Part shown: piece by piece, positions 1-10,289 of the stretch
Layout: every line of letters begins with the position of its first letter
Numbering within the stretch: position 1 is the stretch's first letter
NCBI GenBank assembly: GCA_029215795.1
Contig: JARDYH010000002.1
Span: 9,603,001 to 9,667,000 of the forward strand
From: Anniella stebbinsi
Lineage: Eukaryota; Chordata; Lepidosauria; Squamata; Anniellidae
Direction: 5' to 3'
Length of the DNA: 64,000 nt
Position numbers and translations under genes: made by a program
Notes under the pieces: generated by a model
The model's input: the letters and a program-made list of their open reading frames with translations, nothing else
What the model was told of the DNA's origin: nothing
Databases searched by the model: none

Positions 1-951
1 TCTCCCTCCCACCTCTTTACCTGTCTTGGTCTGCAACTCCTTCCCTTCAACATTTGATCTGTTTTTGCCTGCTCAAGCTCAGTTTCCCTTGTGGAGAAGA
101 CCGAGGCAAAGTAGCAGTTGAGCAGTTCTACCTTTTCTCCATCATCTCCTCCATGCAGCGGATCTACCGTTGACTTGTTCTTCCTCTTACTTCAAGCATA
201 GTAACAAAACAACAACAACAACAGCCCTCTGCTCTTTTTGATATCTTTCACAAGCTTAAGCTAATTGTGGATGTTAGCCCTTCTGTCACACTGGCTACAA
301 GCGCTGGCTACTTGTTTGTATTTGCCCTTGATGGTTAGCTTCCCTTACTTCCATTTCCATTGCATTTCCCATTCAAATCTGAGCTCGCCAGAAAACTCCT
401 TATGCAGCCACCCCAGGTTTTTTTTTTAGATGCCTCCCATTTTTCTTCCTCGCTGGCATTATTTGTATTGTGCCTTCAATACCTTGCTCTTAAGGCACTC
501 CCACCTATTTTGGACTCCCTTCTCCTTGAGTATTTCTACTCATGGAATCCCACCTAGTATTTCCCTAAACTTGTTAAAATCAGTTGTCCTAAAGTCCAGG
601 GTGCATAGACTGACCAGATAAAATCCAGGTCAGGGCTCATGTAACTTTAACAGTTGTAGAGAAAAGGGAATTTCAGCCAGTGTCATTTGTATGCAATTAG
701 TTCCTGGTGAAATTCCCTCTTCATCACAACAGTTAAAGTTGCAGGCACTACACTAGAGTGCCAATATACAAAAGAAGGCAGAGCCCCTGCAACTTTAACA
801 GTTGTGATGACAAGGGAATATCACCAGGAACTAATTGCATACAAATGACACTGGCTGAAATTCCCTTTTCTCTACAACTGTTAAAGTTACATGAGCCCTG
901 ACCTGGATTTTATCTGGTCACCCTAAGGGTGCATATCTGATTACTCTCAAC
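1..951 (-). mobile_element. LINE (CR1-like) coding remnant, split by a MITE at 606-925
   Basis: Minus-strand translation of about 70-170 gives STVDPL...DDGEKVELLN and YFASVFST. Around 490-600 it gives DFNKFREIL, GIPWVEILKEKGVQ and W.CLKSKVLKAQYK. This is the pattern of the linker between endonuclease and reverse transcriptase in CR1-type LINEs. The frame resumes beyond the MITE (ESNQICT at 926-950, then LDFRTT at 580-600), so one element was interrupted by a later insertion. There are several stops, so it is dead. Confidence 0.6.
606..925. mobile_element. 320-bp palindromic MITE (hAT-like), copy A
   Basis: The termini are TAGACTGACCAGATAAAATC and an inverted match ending TCTGGTCACCCTA. The target duplication AGGGTGCA is present exactly at 598-605 and 926-933 (8 bp, as in hAT elements). 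The interior is a near-perfect inverted repeat with TTTAACAGTTGT(A/G) and AATTTCACCAGG segments mirrored. It interrupts the LINE frame described at 1-951. Confidence 0.85.
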
Positions 952-1245
952 TAGGGATGGATGAACCCACCCTAATCTGGGTCGGGCCCAACTCACCAGA
1001 CCCACACCTGCTGGCTGCCTCTGCTCGCCAAATGTGGTGAGCCACCAGGCGGTCCACAGGCGAGCAGTGTGCAGCCGCCCAATCTCCTGCTGAGTTGCCA
1101 TTTTGCATAAAAATGGACCATTTATTCCTGTAGTCTTGCATAAATGGTCCCTTTTCAGCCGCCATTTGATCAAAGGTGCCTTCCCCCCCCTCCCCCCCCA
1201 AAAGGCCAAACTGCCATTTTTACGTCAAGGCAAAAAAAGGAGAGA
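952..1245. mobile_element. TAGGGATGGATG-terminus element, partial
   Basis: It begins TAGGGATGGATGAACCCACC and continues with GGGTCGGGCCC-type sequence and two mirrored CATAAA(A)TGG segments near 1108 and 1140. It resembles the elements at 43786 and 54170 in theme. No matching 3' terminus is visible; the palindromic MITE at 1250 follows. Confidence 0.4.
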
Positions 1246-1251
1246 AGCCGA

Positions 1252-1433
1252 TTCTCAGAATGCTAAGATACTTTATTTCCAAGCCCAATGCGTTTCGGCC
1301 TAAGTTGTTTTTTAAGGCCTTCTTCAAGGGGTTGAGAAGAGATGTCTGCAGAAATACTCTTAACAGGATGATAGTCTCCTACGATAATCCCCCAAAACAC
1401 GTTAGGCTTGGAAATAAAGTATCTTAGCATTCT
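1252..1433. mobile_element. Palindromic MITE (long terminal inverted repeats)
   Basis: The segment starting TTCTCAGAATGCTAAGATAC (1252) is mirrored by the segment ending GTATCTTAGCATTCTGAGAA (1438). The arms are about 35 bases and almost identical. The interior has GCGTTTCGGCCTAAG and AAGGCCTTCTTCAAGGGG. This is a non-coding inverted-repeat element of unknown superfamily. Confidence 0.65.
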
Positions 1434-1438
1434 GAGAA

Positions 1439-2098
1439 CCTGCTTCTCTTGATTTTTGCCCTGAATTGGATGCTCTCCTTTTGGTTTTTCATTTTTACAT
1501 CAAACAACAACTCCGCAAGGGATCGGACCAGCATGGGGATCCACAGACTGGCTTCCGGAGGGTGGGGGGCTGAGCCAGTGATTTCTCGCCAGGCCTTGAG
1601 CCCCAGCTAGACGCCTGCTCCATTCCTACTCTCAGCTTTTTCTTTCCTCAGTATCATGAATCCCAAGATGACATGGCCAATCTCACCCAGGGTTCCCATT
1701 ACAACCAATTATTTCCTGTCGGTGAAAATCAGATCTAGAATACCTGATTACCTTTCTCTTTTCTCTCACCTTCTGGAAGATGAAATCGTCAACAAGTCTT
1801 GTCAGGAATTAGACAGCTGATTCTTAGCAGAGTTTGACTTCCAACAGATATCAGGATAGTTGAAGTTTTATTTTATGAATAAGTCTTGCCTCTTTGAAAG
1901 GAATAGATGTCCTGTTTTATTCAGGGATGTATAGGCACATTCCCATTGCAATGCTTACCCTATGGGACTTATTTTACCATCTGAATGCATCCTCTGCATG
2001 GGATGCACATTCTCATCTGGTACTATTAGGGCATCATCCTGTCCAGATGGTCAGCAACCTCCGAATTCAGAGGCTGCCAAGTATCGAAAGCCAAGCAG
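1439..2098. other. Unassigned intronic stretch
   Basis: No gene and no clear repeat boundary are seen. The part at 1500-1620 is GC-richer and may be the tail of the element begun at 952. The part at 1640-1870 is A/T-rich with no intact frame. Confidence 0.5.
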
Positions 2099-2362
2099 GG
2101 GGAGAGTTAGGCCTCATCTTGAGTATTGTGTTCAGTTCTGGGCACCACACTTCAAGAAGGATGCAGACAAACTGGAGCGTGTTCAGAGGAGGGCAACGAG
2201 GATGATCAGGGGTCTGGAAACAAAGCCCTATGAGGACAGACTGAAAGAACTGGCCATATTTAGCCTGGAGAAGAGATGACTGGGGGGAGACATGATAGAA
2301 CTCTTCAAATACTTGAAAGGTTGTCACACAGAGGAGGGCCAGGATATCTTCTCGATCATCAT
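2099..2362 (+). mobile_element. CR1 LINE fragment (reverse transcriptase C-terminus)
   Basis: Translation gives RPHLEYCVQFWAP, then DKLERVQRRATRMI and YEDRLKELAIFSLEKR. These are the C-terminal hallmarks of CR1 ORF2, which encodes the endonuclease and reverse transcriptase of a non-LTR retrotransposon. A stop follows EKR, and the copy breaks off near 2362 in the GHTEEGQD-like part. Confidence 0.85.
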
Positions 2363-2680
2363 GCTCGGGTAAAAGCAGGGGCAGGATGGCTTCCTAGGGC
2401 AATCCCCATAACTCTGGACCATTTTTTTCATTTTCTCTCGCATTTCTTTTTTTAAAAAAACTAAAATAAAAATCTCAACTTCTTTCCCTCTCAAATATGA
2501 AGAAATGTGTGAATTTTGATAAATTCTTCTACAAAATTAATGAAACAAAATTCTAACCCATTCCTACTGGAAATGAATTTGCAATAAGCAATGGTACTAC
2601 TATAATGAATCTAGTTGCATGTGAGTAGTATAGTTGCAAAGAAATGCCCCCTCTCCTGGTAAGAACCACATTGATCTGTT
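2363..2680. other. Unassigned A/T-rich stretch between CR1 fragments
   Basis: It has T and A runs around 2426-2470. No gene or named repeat is seen. Confidence 0.4.
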
Positions 2681-3088
2681 GAAGATCTGTCCTATGAGGA
2701 GAGACTGAAAGAACTGGGCATGTTTAGCCTGGAGAAGAGAAGATTGAGGGGAGACATGATAGCACTCTTCAAAGACTTGAAAGGTTGTCACACAGAGGAG
2801 GGCCAGGATCTCTTCTCCATCACCCCATCGTACAGGACGCTGAATAATGGGCTCAAGTTACAGGAAGCCAGATTCCAGCTGAACATCAGGAAAAACTTCC
2901 TGACTGTTAGAGCAGTATGATAATGGAACCAATTATCTAGGGAGGTCGTGGGCTCTCCCATACTAGAGTCATTCAAGAGGCAGCTGGACAGCCATCTGTC
3001 AGGGATGCTTTGAGGTGGATTCCTGCATTCAGCAGGGGGTTGGACTCGGCCTTATAGGCCCCTTCCAGCTCTACTATTCTATGATTAT
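2681..3088 (+). mobile_element. CR1 LINE 3' end
   Basis: It carries YEERLKELGMFSLEKRRLRG, then GCHTEEGQDLFSI and NIRKNFLTVRAV. A short frameshifted tail and the typical GGTTGGACTCGGCC / TTCCAGCTCTACTATTCTAT end follow. The last bases before 3088 are CTATGATT, the CR1 terminal repeat. It is 5'-truncated, as usual for CR1. Confidence 0.88.
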
Positions 3089-4140
3089 AAAAGTAAGACA
3101 TCAAAAAATAAAAATAAAATCTACTTAGGCCCCATCTGTCAGAGGCAGGCTGGGATTCCAGACCCTAGACGAGTGTTTTAGAAGCCAATGTTTTGAACAT
3201 CCATTCTTTGAACAGAAGGCTGGGACCCTGGTTTTGTTTGGAAGATGGTATATGTAAAACAAATCCCATTTTAGGATTGGGGAAAATCCTTCCTTCTTTG
3301 GGCCCGTCTCTCTTTCTGTTCCTAATTGGCCCACGCAAAAAGAACGTGTGTGGTAGTTAAAATTAGGTGGGAAGCAGAATTGGCGAAGGAAGAAGGTAGC
3401 TCCAGGGTAATTCTGGTCTTTTGTTTCCTCCTGTTAGCGAAAAAACTAGAACCTGTCAGGATTTGCAGAGAATCTTAACATTCTCAGTCTGCCCTTTTTG
3501 TTGGCAAAGGACAGACTTCTGATTCCAATTATTTCCTAGTTGGAAACATTTGCAAGAGCGGTGAATTATTCTTTTTGCATACAGGCAGAGAGCCATTTGG
3601 AGAGAAAAAAAAATCTGGTGGAATTTTGTTTTTGTTTCAGTATAGTCCTTTTTATTCCTGGGGGCTGAAGGAGGAACAGGAGGGGGATTTAATTTAATAC
3701 CCTGGTATTAATGACTATAAGAAATTTCATTCCTGGTTTCATTCCTCGAAGGGTTGCTTCCCTCCCACACCCTCCACCTTTCCCATTATGTATGGAAGGC
3801 GTAAATGTTTCAAATGCTGCTGCCGGATTTTAAGGGCTAGTTGTCAGAAAATGTGGGTGGTTTTCCCCCCACCCCTCCTATTCACATGCTCGAGCATGCA
3901 TCCTCCTTCCCCATGCGAAGCATTGAACAAAATCACATCATTCGGGGGAGGCGAGGAATAACCCAAATCCCTTCGTATTATCGTGATTATTGTTTTAGGC
4001 TTAAATGCATCTATGAAAGCCGGTAGGTAGAGAACAGTTAGCTTTTAAATGATTATATATGCTTTTGCTCACCCCTTTCCCTTTGAATCAGATTTCGCTC
4101 TGACACTCCTGACTGGTTTAGACACACACCGGTATTGGAT
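3089..4140. other. Intronic stretch without recognised repeats
   Basis: No coding frame or repeat is recognised. The segments 3440-3620 and 3930-4030 look low-copy and A/T-balanced and could be conserved non-coding sequence. Confidence 0.35.
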
Positions 4141-4159
4141 TATTCTCTCCCTTTTTCTT

Positions 4160-4290
4160 CTTCGTGGTCTCTGTGCGTCACACATTATGGGCTTGCGCGC
4201 CGGCGCCAAGCCTCATTCGTTCGGAAAAAAAAGTGTGACTGCACAGATGACCACTCGAAGAACTACAGTTACAGGTAAGCAACTTTCATT
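4160..4290 (+). repeat. Possible old interspersed repeat (GAAGAACTACAGTTACAGG)
   Basis: The segment with CTCGAAGAACTACAGTTACA followed by GGTAAGCAAC resembles a CpG-rich interspersed repeat I remember from reptile genomes. Only a fragment is present. It is also a good splice-donor-like match (CAG|GTAAGC), so a non-coding exon is an alternative reading. Confidence 0.3.
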
Positions 4291-4684
4291 TCTGTCAGGC
4301 ATATTTGTAAATGTTTCTTCCCGAACATCGAAACAGACGCGAAAGTGTTTCTTTAAGGGGAAAGGAGATGAAGAACACCCCCCCAAATAAAAATAAAATA
4401 AAGGGAAAGGGAAAGCCAATGCCATTTTTAAAAGCGCTGTGGGGTGAGTGCTACGGGTTAAGTTGTTAAAAGCATAGTGGTGCAGCTGAGGGCAGACCTC
4501 AGGGCTGAGGTCCAGGCACCCTGCATTACAAGGACCCCCAAATCATCAGCCAGAGAGCAGCAGATGCTGGGGCCAGTGGCAGACAGGCTGGCATCTACAC
4601 CTGGGCCGGCACAGGCATATGGGGACCCATCGGAGCTGACGCCACTCGCCACACCATCCTTCTTGATTTTAAATGTTTTGAAGT

Positions 4685-4784
4685 TAGGGGGCAATTACAT
4701 GGTTGCAGGTGCTCATTTTATTGAGTTAATTTTCAAAAGAGAGCTTCGGCTATTGGGCAGTATAGAAATGCAATACATACATAC
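4685..4784 (+). mobile_element. L2-like LINE 3' tail
   Basis: GAGCTTCGGCTATTGGGCAG and TATAGAAATGCAATACATAC match the end of the L2-like elements in this window (compare 39645-39750 and, reversed, 55876-56300). The fold-back element at 4785 inserted in its simple-repeat tail. Confidence 0.6.
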
Positions 4785-5843
4785 TAGGGGTGTGCACGGA
4801 CCCCCCGGATCGGATTGGGACCCGGATCGGGACCTCCAATTTTGTCACGGATCGGTTCGGACAAAATCGGAGGCCCCCCGGACCGGATCGAGTACGATCC
4901 CGATCCAAAAATCGGAAATTTTTGGATCGGCCGCCATTTTTTTCCCCATAGACTTGCATTGCAATGCAAGTCTATGAGGAAAAAATGGCGGCGGGTGGGT
5001 GAGGGGGGGCCTAACTCCCTCCCCCCCCCGGGCCGTCCGCTGTGGACGGCCCCGGCAGGTAAGCCCCCTCCCCCGCGCTCCCTACCCCCCCTGGGGCCGT
5101 CCGCTTCCATCCGCTGGCACCCGCGGGCGCCAGCGGATAGAAGCGGACGGCTCCGGGGGGGGTAAGCCCCCTTCCCCGCCACTGCTTACCTTTTAGGGCC
5201 GTTCGCTCCCATCCGGCGCCGGCGGCTACCGCCAGCCGGCTTTGCGGCTTGCTCTCAAGTAGCGCGCCGGGTGATCACCCGGCGCGCCACCCTGGAGCAG
5301 GCCACGGAGCCCGCTGGTAGTAGCCGCCGGCGCCGGACAGGAGCGGACGGGCCGGAAAGGTAAGGGCCCCCCTCCCCCCCTCCGCGCGCCCCCTCCTCCC
5401 CTCCACGCACCCCCTGCTTACCTTCCCGGCCCGTCCGCTCCCGTCCGGCGCCGGCGGCTACTACCAGTGGGCTCCGCGGCCTGCTCTCGAGTAGCGCGCC
5501 GGGTGATGACATCACCCGGCGTGCCACCCTGGAGTAGGCCGCGGAGCCTGCTGGTAGTAGCCACCGGCGCCGGACGGGAGCGGACGGGCCGGAAAGGTAA
5601 GCGCCCCCCTCCTCCCCCCCCGCTGTCCACTTTCATCGCTGGTGCCCGCCAATGGAAGCGGCGGTGGGCGCCAGTGGGCGCCCGCCGATCCGCCGATCCG
5701 CTGAACCGGTTCAGAGCCTTTTCGGACCGGTTCGGATTGGATCGGCCGATCCAGCTGTCGGATCGGAAATCAGATAATTTATCCGATTTCCCACTGGACC
5801 GGACTCGCATCGTGGATCGGGTCCGATCCAGTGCACATCCCTA
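4785..5843. mobile_element. Fold-back hAT-like non-autonomous element, copy 1
   Basis: This GC- and CpG-rich element of 1,059 bp has 13-bp inverted termini (TAGGGGTGTGCAC / GTGCACATCCCTA). The duplication ATACATAC at 4777-4784 and 5844-5851 is 8 bp but lies in a simple repeat. The subterminal regions carry many GGATCGG/GATCGGG motifs on both sides. Inside is a 25-bp palindrome of AGACTTGCATTGCAATGCAA type (4951-4976). Two long palindromic modules follow: 5185-5362 (centre GGGTGATCACCC near 5268) and 5417-5598 (centre GTGATGACATCAC near 5502). The modules start CTTACC and end GGTAAG. No transposase frame is present; long frames here are palindrome artefacts. Confidence 0.85.
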
Positions 5844-5875
5844 ATACATACATACACCAATGATATTATAGGACC

Positions 5876-5925
5876 TTTTCAGATAACATGCTAAGCCACG
5901 GTTAGCCCATATGTGCACATCAAAG
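5876..5925. mobile_element. Fragment of CTAAGCCACGG palindromic MITE
   Basis: TTTTCAGATAACATGCTAAG followed by CCACGGTTAG matches one terminus of the MITE seen complete at 39290-39472. Confidence 0.45.
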
Positions 5926-7464
5926 GACCCTAGGTGCATGCCAATGAGAATTGTAGGCCAATCAGAACCTCCCTTCATGTGGGAGAAGCCTATGAGCATG
6001 AAAGCTCATGGCTACCAAATGCACAACTTAGAAAGGATGTCACCAGCATGCTTTGAGGTGGATCTATGCTGTCAGACACCCTTGCAACCTTGTGATTTAC
6101 TTATAGATTCACTGCCAACGTGTGTGGTTCCAGCCACCAGCATAGATGACAAAGTCATGGAGGAATTGTTTGCCAATATTTATTAAGCGTGATAGCTGAA
6201 TGGAACCTCCATGCAGAGTGGCAGCCTATTTTTGAATTCCAGATGCTAGGAACAAGCCACAGGGTTGATCTATTGTGCTTATTCTTGCGATCTTCTCAGC
6301 GGCATCGGGATGACCTCTGTTGGAGACAGATTACTGGGCTAGATGAACTTTTGGACCAATCCAGCAGGGTTCTTCGTGTGTGCTTAAGGAGTTGGAACCA
6401 GGGGAAGCAAGCAGGGCTCAGAAGTAACATAGAACCGTCTGGAACCTTTCTGTTATCCTCCCCAACTCACCCATCAATCCGTCAAATCAACAAGCTAGAA
6501 TCAATAAAATAAAACCAATACATCAACTTTTTATGGAAACTCGGGATTTTAGGACATACACTTCCACATGATGTAAAGTTGGAGGTGGGAGGATAATATC
6601 TATAATTATACAGTTAGAGATTTATTAAAAATCCGCATTGGAAATAGCTCCGCAAGTGCAGATCATTAAACACTGCTTGTCTCGCTAATTCATCAGGCGC
6701 GCTCTGCTGCGCTTTCCTTTTACGATCCGTATGACATATTCAGAGAGCGCCGTAACAAAAGTCTGTTTGTGTGGCTGAACAGGGCCAAAACAAAGAACCG
6801 CCCTTAATAACCGCCCATTCGGGGTTGAAGTCAGCCGTATTTTGATTACACTTCAATTGAACACCAATTATTCTTAAAGCAGGCAGAATGGTCAATGAAG
6901 GAAACCACTCCGAAAACTGGTCCTAAGAAGACTTGTTTAAAACTGGAGGGCTTGAAATCAATAGGTAATTGTTTTAAAAGTGGAGTCCACTTAGCTCCAC
7001 CGCAGTGGAGGGTCAGCTGGCAGTGCAGTTATAAATCACGTGTCGTATCTTTTCTTTTTTTTTTTTTTTAGAGGTCCGTTAATGCACCATTTTTAATTCG
7101 CAGATGGCAGGAAATGTGCCATGCAAGTTGGCGAGTGAATCAGGGAGGGGGGGAGACAAAAAAGAAACGGACGCTAAATTTAGCTGCTGTGTTTTTATTT
7201 TGTGTTTTCTTTTACGGCTTTTGCTAAAGTCCTGCTTAGCCATAATAAATGTCAGTCTCCAGCCAAATGTTTAGTGCGGATCTTGCATTGAATTCAATCA
7301 GAACTGCTCAGCTCAAACTCACGCCTTGAGCCTAATGCGTGCGTCAGTGTCTTTGGTTTACTTAGGGCCTTATCCTTCTTCTGTACTGTTTGTTTAGTGC
7401 CATCCGTGCGCGTTGGTCTTTACAGCAGAATAGCAAAAGCAATCCGGACAGACTTACTGACTCG
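5926..7464. other. Intronic stretch, mostly without recognised repeats
   Basis: The region around 6316-6376 (TACTGGGCTAGATGAAC, CCAATCCAGCAGGGTTCTTC) is a short LINE or SINE 3'-end remnant. The rest shows no gene. The section 6590-7440 contains no recognisable transposon and is listed as a candidate conserved element. Confidence 0.45.
6590..7440. promoter_or_regulatory. Candidate conserved non-coding element
   Basis: About 850 bases are free of recognisable repeats in an otherwise transposon-packed intron. The sequence is of balanced complexity and has homeodomain-type ATTA/TTAAT cores, for example TGATTACACTTCAATTGAAC near 6842. Conservation cannot be tested from one sequence, so this is inference from the absence of repeats. 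Confidence 0.3.
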
Positions 7465-7690
7465 GTTCAGACAACACAATAACCAATGGTGGTTTAAATA
7501 GTCGGTGGTTGGTTATTGTGTTGTGTGGAAGGAGTTTTTTAACCAATGGTTGGTTATTTGGCTGAAATAACCACTGCAAATAACCAATGCTGTTTGAACC
7601 ACCATTCGTGTTGTGTGGAGGGTACCGTTTGTTATTTCCTTGGCCACCATTGGTTATTTCGTCAGCCACAGAGTTGCAAGGCAAGAGTGG
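7465..7690. mobile_element. Palindromic MITE with AACCAATGGTGG / ACACGATAA motifs
   Basis: TTCAGACAACACAATAACCA (7467) has inverted matches at about 7512 and 7645. The motif AACCAATGGT occurs repeatedly in both orientations. It is the same family as 11288-11518 and 22995-23212, with terminal GGACGACACGATAATCAA-like sequence. Confidence 0.55.
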
Positions 7691-7702
7691 TCAAAGTGAT
7701 GT

Positions 7703-7953
7703 CTGCCAAGGGACTATTTGCATCTTGGTTCTCAGGAATGGAGGGTTAATCAGCAGCAACTGGGGGGGGGGGGGGGGAACAACTGTAAAGTTGATTATTA
7801 CCCCACCATTGACTATCGTGTTGGCCATATTCAGCCTATGTCAATGAGGGCAACATCAAAAATACCAGTGCAATCACCCAGAGTTGGCCGGCAAAGCTGT
7901 GCCAAGGGGCCAGTTGCATCTTGGTTCTCAGGAATGGAGGGTTAATCAGCAGC
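7703..7953. repeat. Direct duplication, 196-bp offset
   Basis: Bases 7703-7756 and 7899-7953 share GCATCTTGGTTCTCAGGAAT followed by GGAGGGTTAATCAGCAGC. The insert between them contains a G-run and a MITE half (GTTGATTATTACCCCACCAT). This looks like a segmental tandem duplication. Confidence 0.75.
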
Positions 7954-8532
7954 CTGCTATGGCTAGTTTGTGACACACAATCCTGCCATATAAGCAAAAG
8001 GCATGTCTTTTAGCGATGTGCATTTTTAATGAAAAAAACATCCAGGAAGCCTCTTCTTGCAAAAAATTCAAGTTTCCATGAATTTGAATCCATACATCAA
8101 ATATATAAGCATCCTTGCACATAAGAGCATGAGCTTTGTGCTCCAGAGGTGTGTTAAAAAAGGACTTTTTCCATTTGGGAAACCATAGTCTTCTTTATCT
8201 ATCCTCAACCGATAATCCCCATTTTGCAGGATCCAACTCTGTTCAATTTGTCTCTGACCTTTTAGCCCATGGCGCCAGGGAGTTCTGCCCATTGTCTTGC
8301 TGCTCCTGGTGGGATTTTGTAGTTTGCTGTTTTACTTCCTAGACTCCAGGCTTGATTGAAACTTGTAGGATGCACTACAGTACCTCCCTTCACTGAGCAT
8401 CTGCAGCACACATGAGGAAGGTTGGACCTAGTAGGGTTTTAAAAAGCCTTACAGCTGAACGCAGACATTATCGTACAAGCTACTCCACAAGACAACGCGA
8501 TGACTCTTGAAAGCTGAAGAAACACCACACAT

Positions 8533-8540
<8 letters not shown>

Positions 8541-8567
<27 letters not shown>
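8541..8567. repeat. (AG)n microsatellite, preceded by short (CA)n
   Basis: This is a pure AG run after ACACAC. Confidence 0.95.
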
Positions 8568-8693
8568 ATAAGGTTATTTTTCTCTGCCCATCACCTGACA
8601 TGGTGTTGCGGAGTGTTCTTTTGGCTAGAATTGAGGCCAAATAGAATGATTACCTTACCATTTCAAAACCGCAGCTATCCCTCTACACTTTCT

Positions 8694-8696
<3 letters not shown>

Positions 8697-8724
<28 letters not shown>
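8697..8724. repeat. (TA)n microsatellite
   Basis: This is an uninterrupted TA run of 14 units. Confidence 0.95.
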
Positions 8725-9573
8725 GCTTGCAGGAAATGGCAGGAAAATAATAAGCTGCCCCCCCTCACCTCTTCCGAAACCCACACTATCTTTGCGAAAG
8801 CAATCTGCTTTTGCAAGGCAGGCTATAATTGAATCCCAGCTGAACACAGCTCCTATTGGGGAGAGGTGCCAACGTTACAGACAGTATCTGAAGAGGGACG
8901 GAGGGAGGGCCACAACACAAAACCAGCCAAACTAAGGAATATTAACAATCAGTGGAGGAAGGTGGGGTGGAGAGCCAAACGGGATATTTGAGGCTGTAGA
9001 AATAACACCAGTGTAGAAAAGGGTGCCTCCATTTCCCAAATGCCTTCCAAAATGAAGAAGAAAGTGTACACACGCTGAGCATAAAAAATAGATCTATCCA
9101 TTGAACAATAGACCTGCCACGTTCTTGATTGTTTTCTGATTTTAAGAATGAGTTCTGGCTTTTGGTAGTTGTTGTTGTGTGTGTGTGTGTGTTTAAACCA
9201 CATCCCCCATCTCCTCTCTCTCTCCCCCTCCTTCCCTCCCCCTCTCTCTCTCTCTCTGGGATATGATTCACACATTTCCAGATTTATTTGAGCAAAACGC
9301 AATAAATATGCTGCCTCAATTTTAACTGCTGGAATGCAGCCAACAATTTTAATGAATCTGCCCTGTGCTATTTGAAGTGGTCCTGGCACTCTCTCCTCAC
9401 CAGCCCACCTCTTATTTTTTTTCGGGGCCTTATGAGTTGCGTACAACTGTAAGGGGGTGTTTTCAAGATTTGACACCATTCAAAATGAGCAAGAATCCTT
9501 TGTTATTTAAGCCACATAAAAATTCTGGGGTGTTCATTACTACCACCCAAATCCTGAACCTGTTATGGTTCCC
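8725..9573. other. Intronic stretch without recognised genes
   Basis: It contains a (GT)n run at 9174-9192 and CT-rich runs at 9207-9258. Nothing else is recognised. 7954-8540 is likewise empty of recognised features. Confidence 0.4.
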
Positions 9574-9579
9574 ATGTGT

Positions 9580-9661
<82 letters not shown>
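9574..9661. repeat. Compound (TG)n(AG)n microsatellite
   Basis: A TG run to about 9618 switches directly to AG to 9661. Confidence 0.95.
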
Positions 9662-9663
<2 letters not shown>

Positions 9664-9719
9664 CCCTCTCCACCTCAGCTTTCTTTGTTTCATGTTTGAA
9701 CAAAAGTATTGTCTGGCTT

Positions 9720-10015
9720 TGGTCCTATCTCCGGTGCATTTTTAATAAAAAGTGAATAACCATTGCATTCATTTGTAACGGAGCCCAGAGCCGCTCAGCG
9801 TGTGTATACACAGGTGTGCAGATGGCAAGCTTGCAATATTAAGCTCGCCCGCTCTCTTTTCCTTCTGTCTTAAAAACGGTAGATTTGGGGAATTTATTCA
9901 TCCTGATTAGGAGACGCATATTGAACCGCTCTGAGAAAACATTTATCTTTCATTGCCAGGTTTGGGGCACTAAATTCAGCAGCAATTGCAGTGTGGTATT
10001 CAGCCTGATGTTTTG
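9720..10015. promoter_or_regulatory. Candidate conserved non-coding element
   Basis: This repeat-free segment contains ATTTATTCATCCTGATTAGG, GCAGATGGCA and AACATTTATCTTTCATTG. Complexity is high and no transposon signature is seen. Conservation is inferred only. Confidence 0.3.
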
Positions 10016-10289
10016 AAAACAGCTGCATTGAGGAATGGGGAATGGCACATTTGCCAGGCCTGAATTCCAAACCTAAATCTGTCGGAAAAAGCCTGGGTCT
10101 CCAACCTGTGTTGACATTGCATGAGTCCCTTTACTCAAAGCCAAACGGGCTGCAGCCATCGTCACTTGCATAGTATTTCTTGCGGCTTTATTGGGGCTAT
10201 TGTGTTGGGGCAAGGGCATCATGAGAGGAGATGCTGCCACCATGCACCACCAGATGATTCAAAGAGCAGTGCAAGCAGATTGAGTGGAG

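Noticed and set aside
4245..4285. Possible exon ending in ACAG|GTAAGC
   Set aside because: The donor match is good, but no open conserved frame or acceptor is convincing and the segment resembles an interspersed repeat. Kept only as a weak repeat.
4477..4977. 166-residue plus-strand frame
   Set aside because: It crosses from unassigned sequence through an L2-like tail into the fold-back element, so it cannot be one evolved gene.
5418..5844. Long overlapping frames on both strands inside the fold-back elements (also at 18426-19326 and 62423-62788)
   Set aside because: They arise because GC-rich palindromes lack stop codons on both strands. They have no known domain, and the same peptides recur wherever the palindrome does.
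7018..7400. Terminal exon of a non-coding RNA with poly(T) at 7050-7068
   Set aside because: There is no splice acceptor, poly(A) signal or transcript evidence in the sequence itself.
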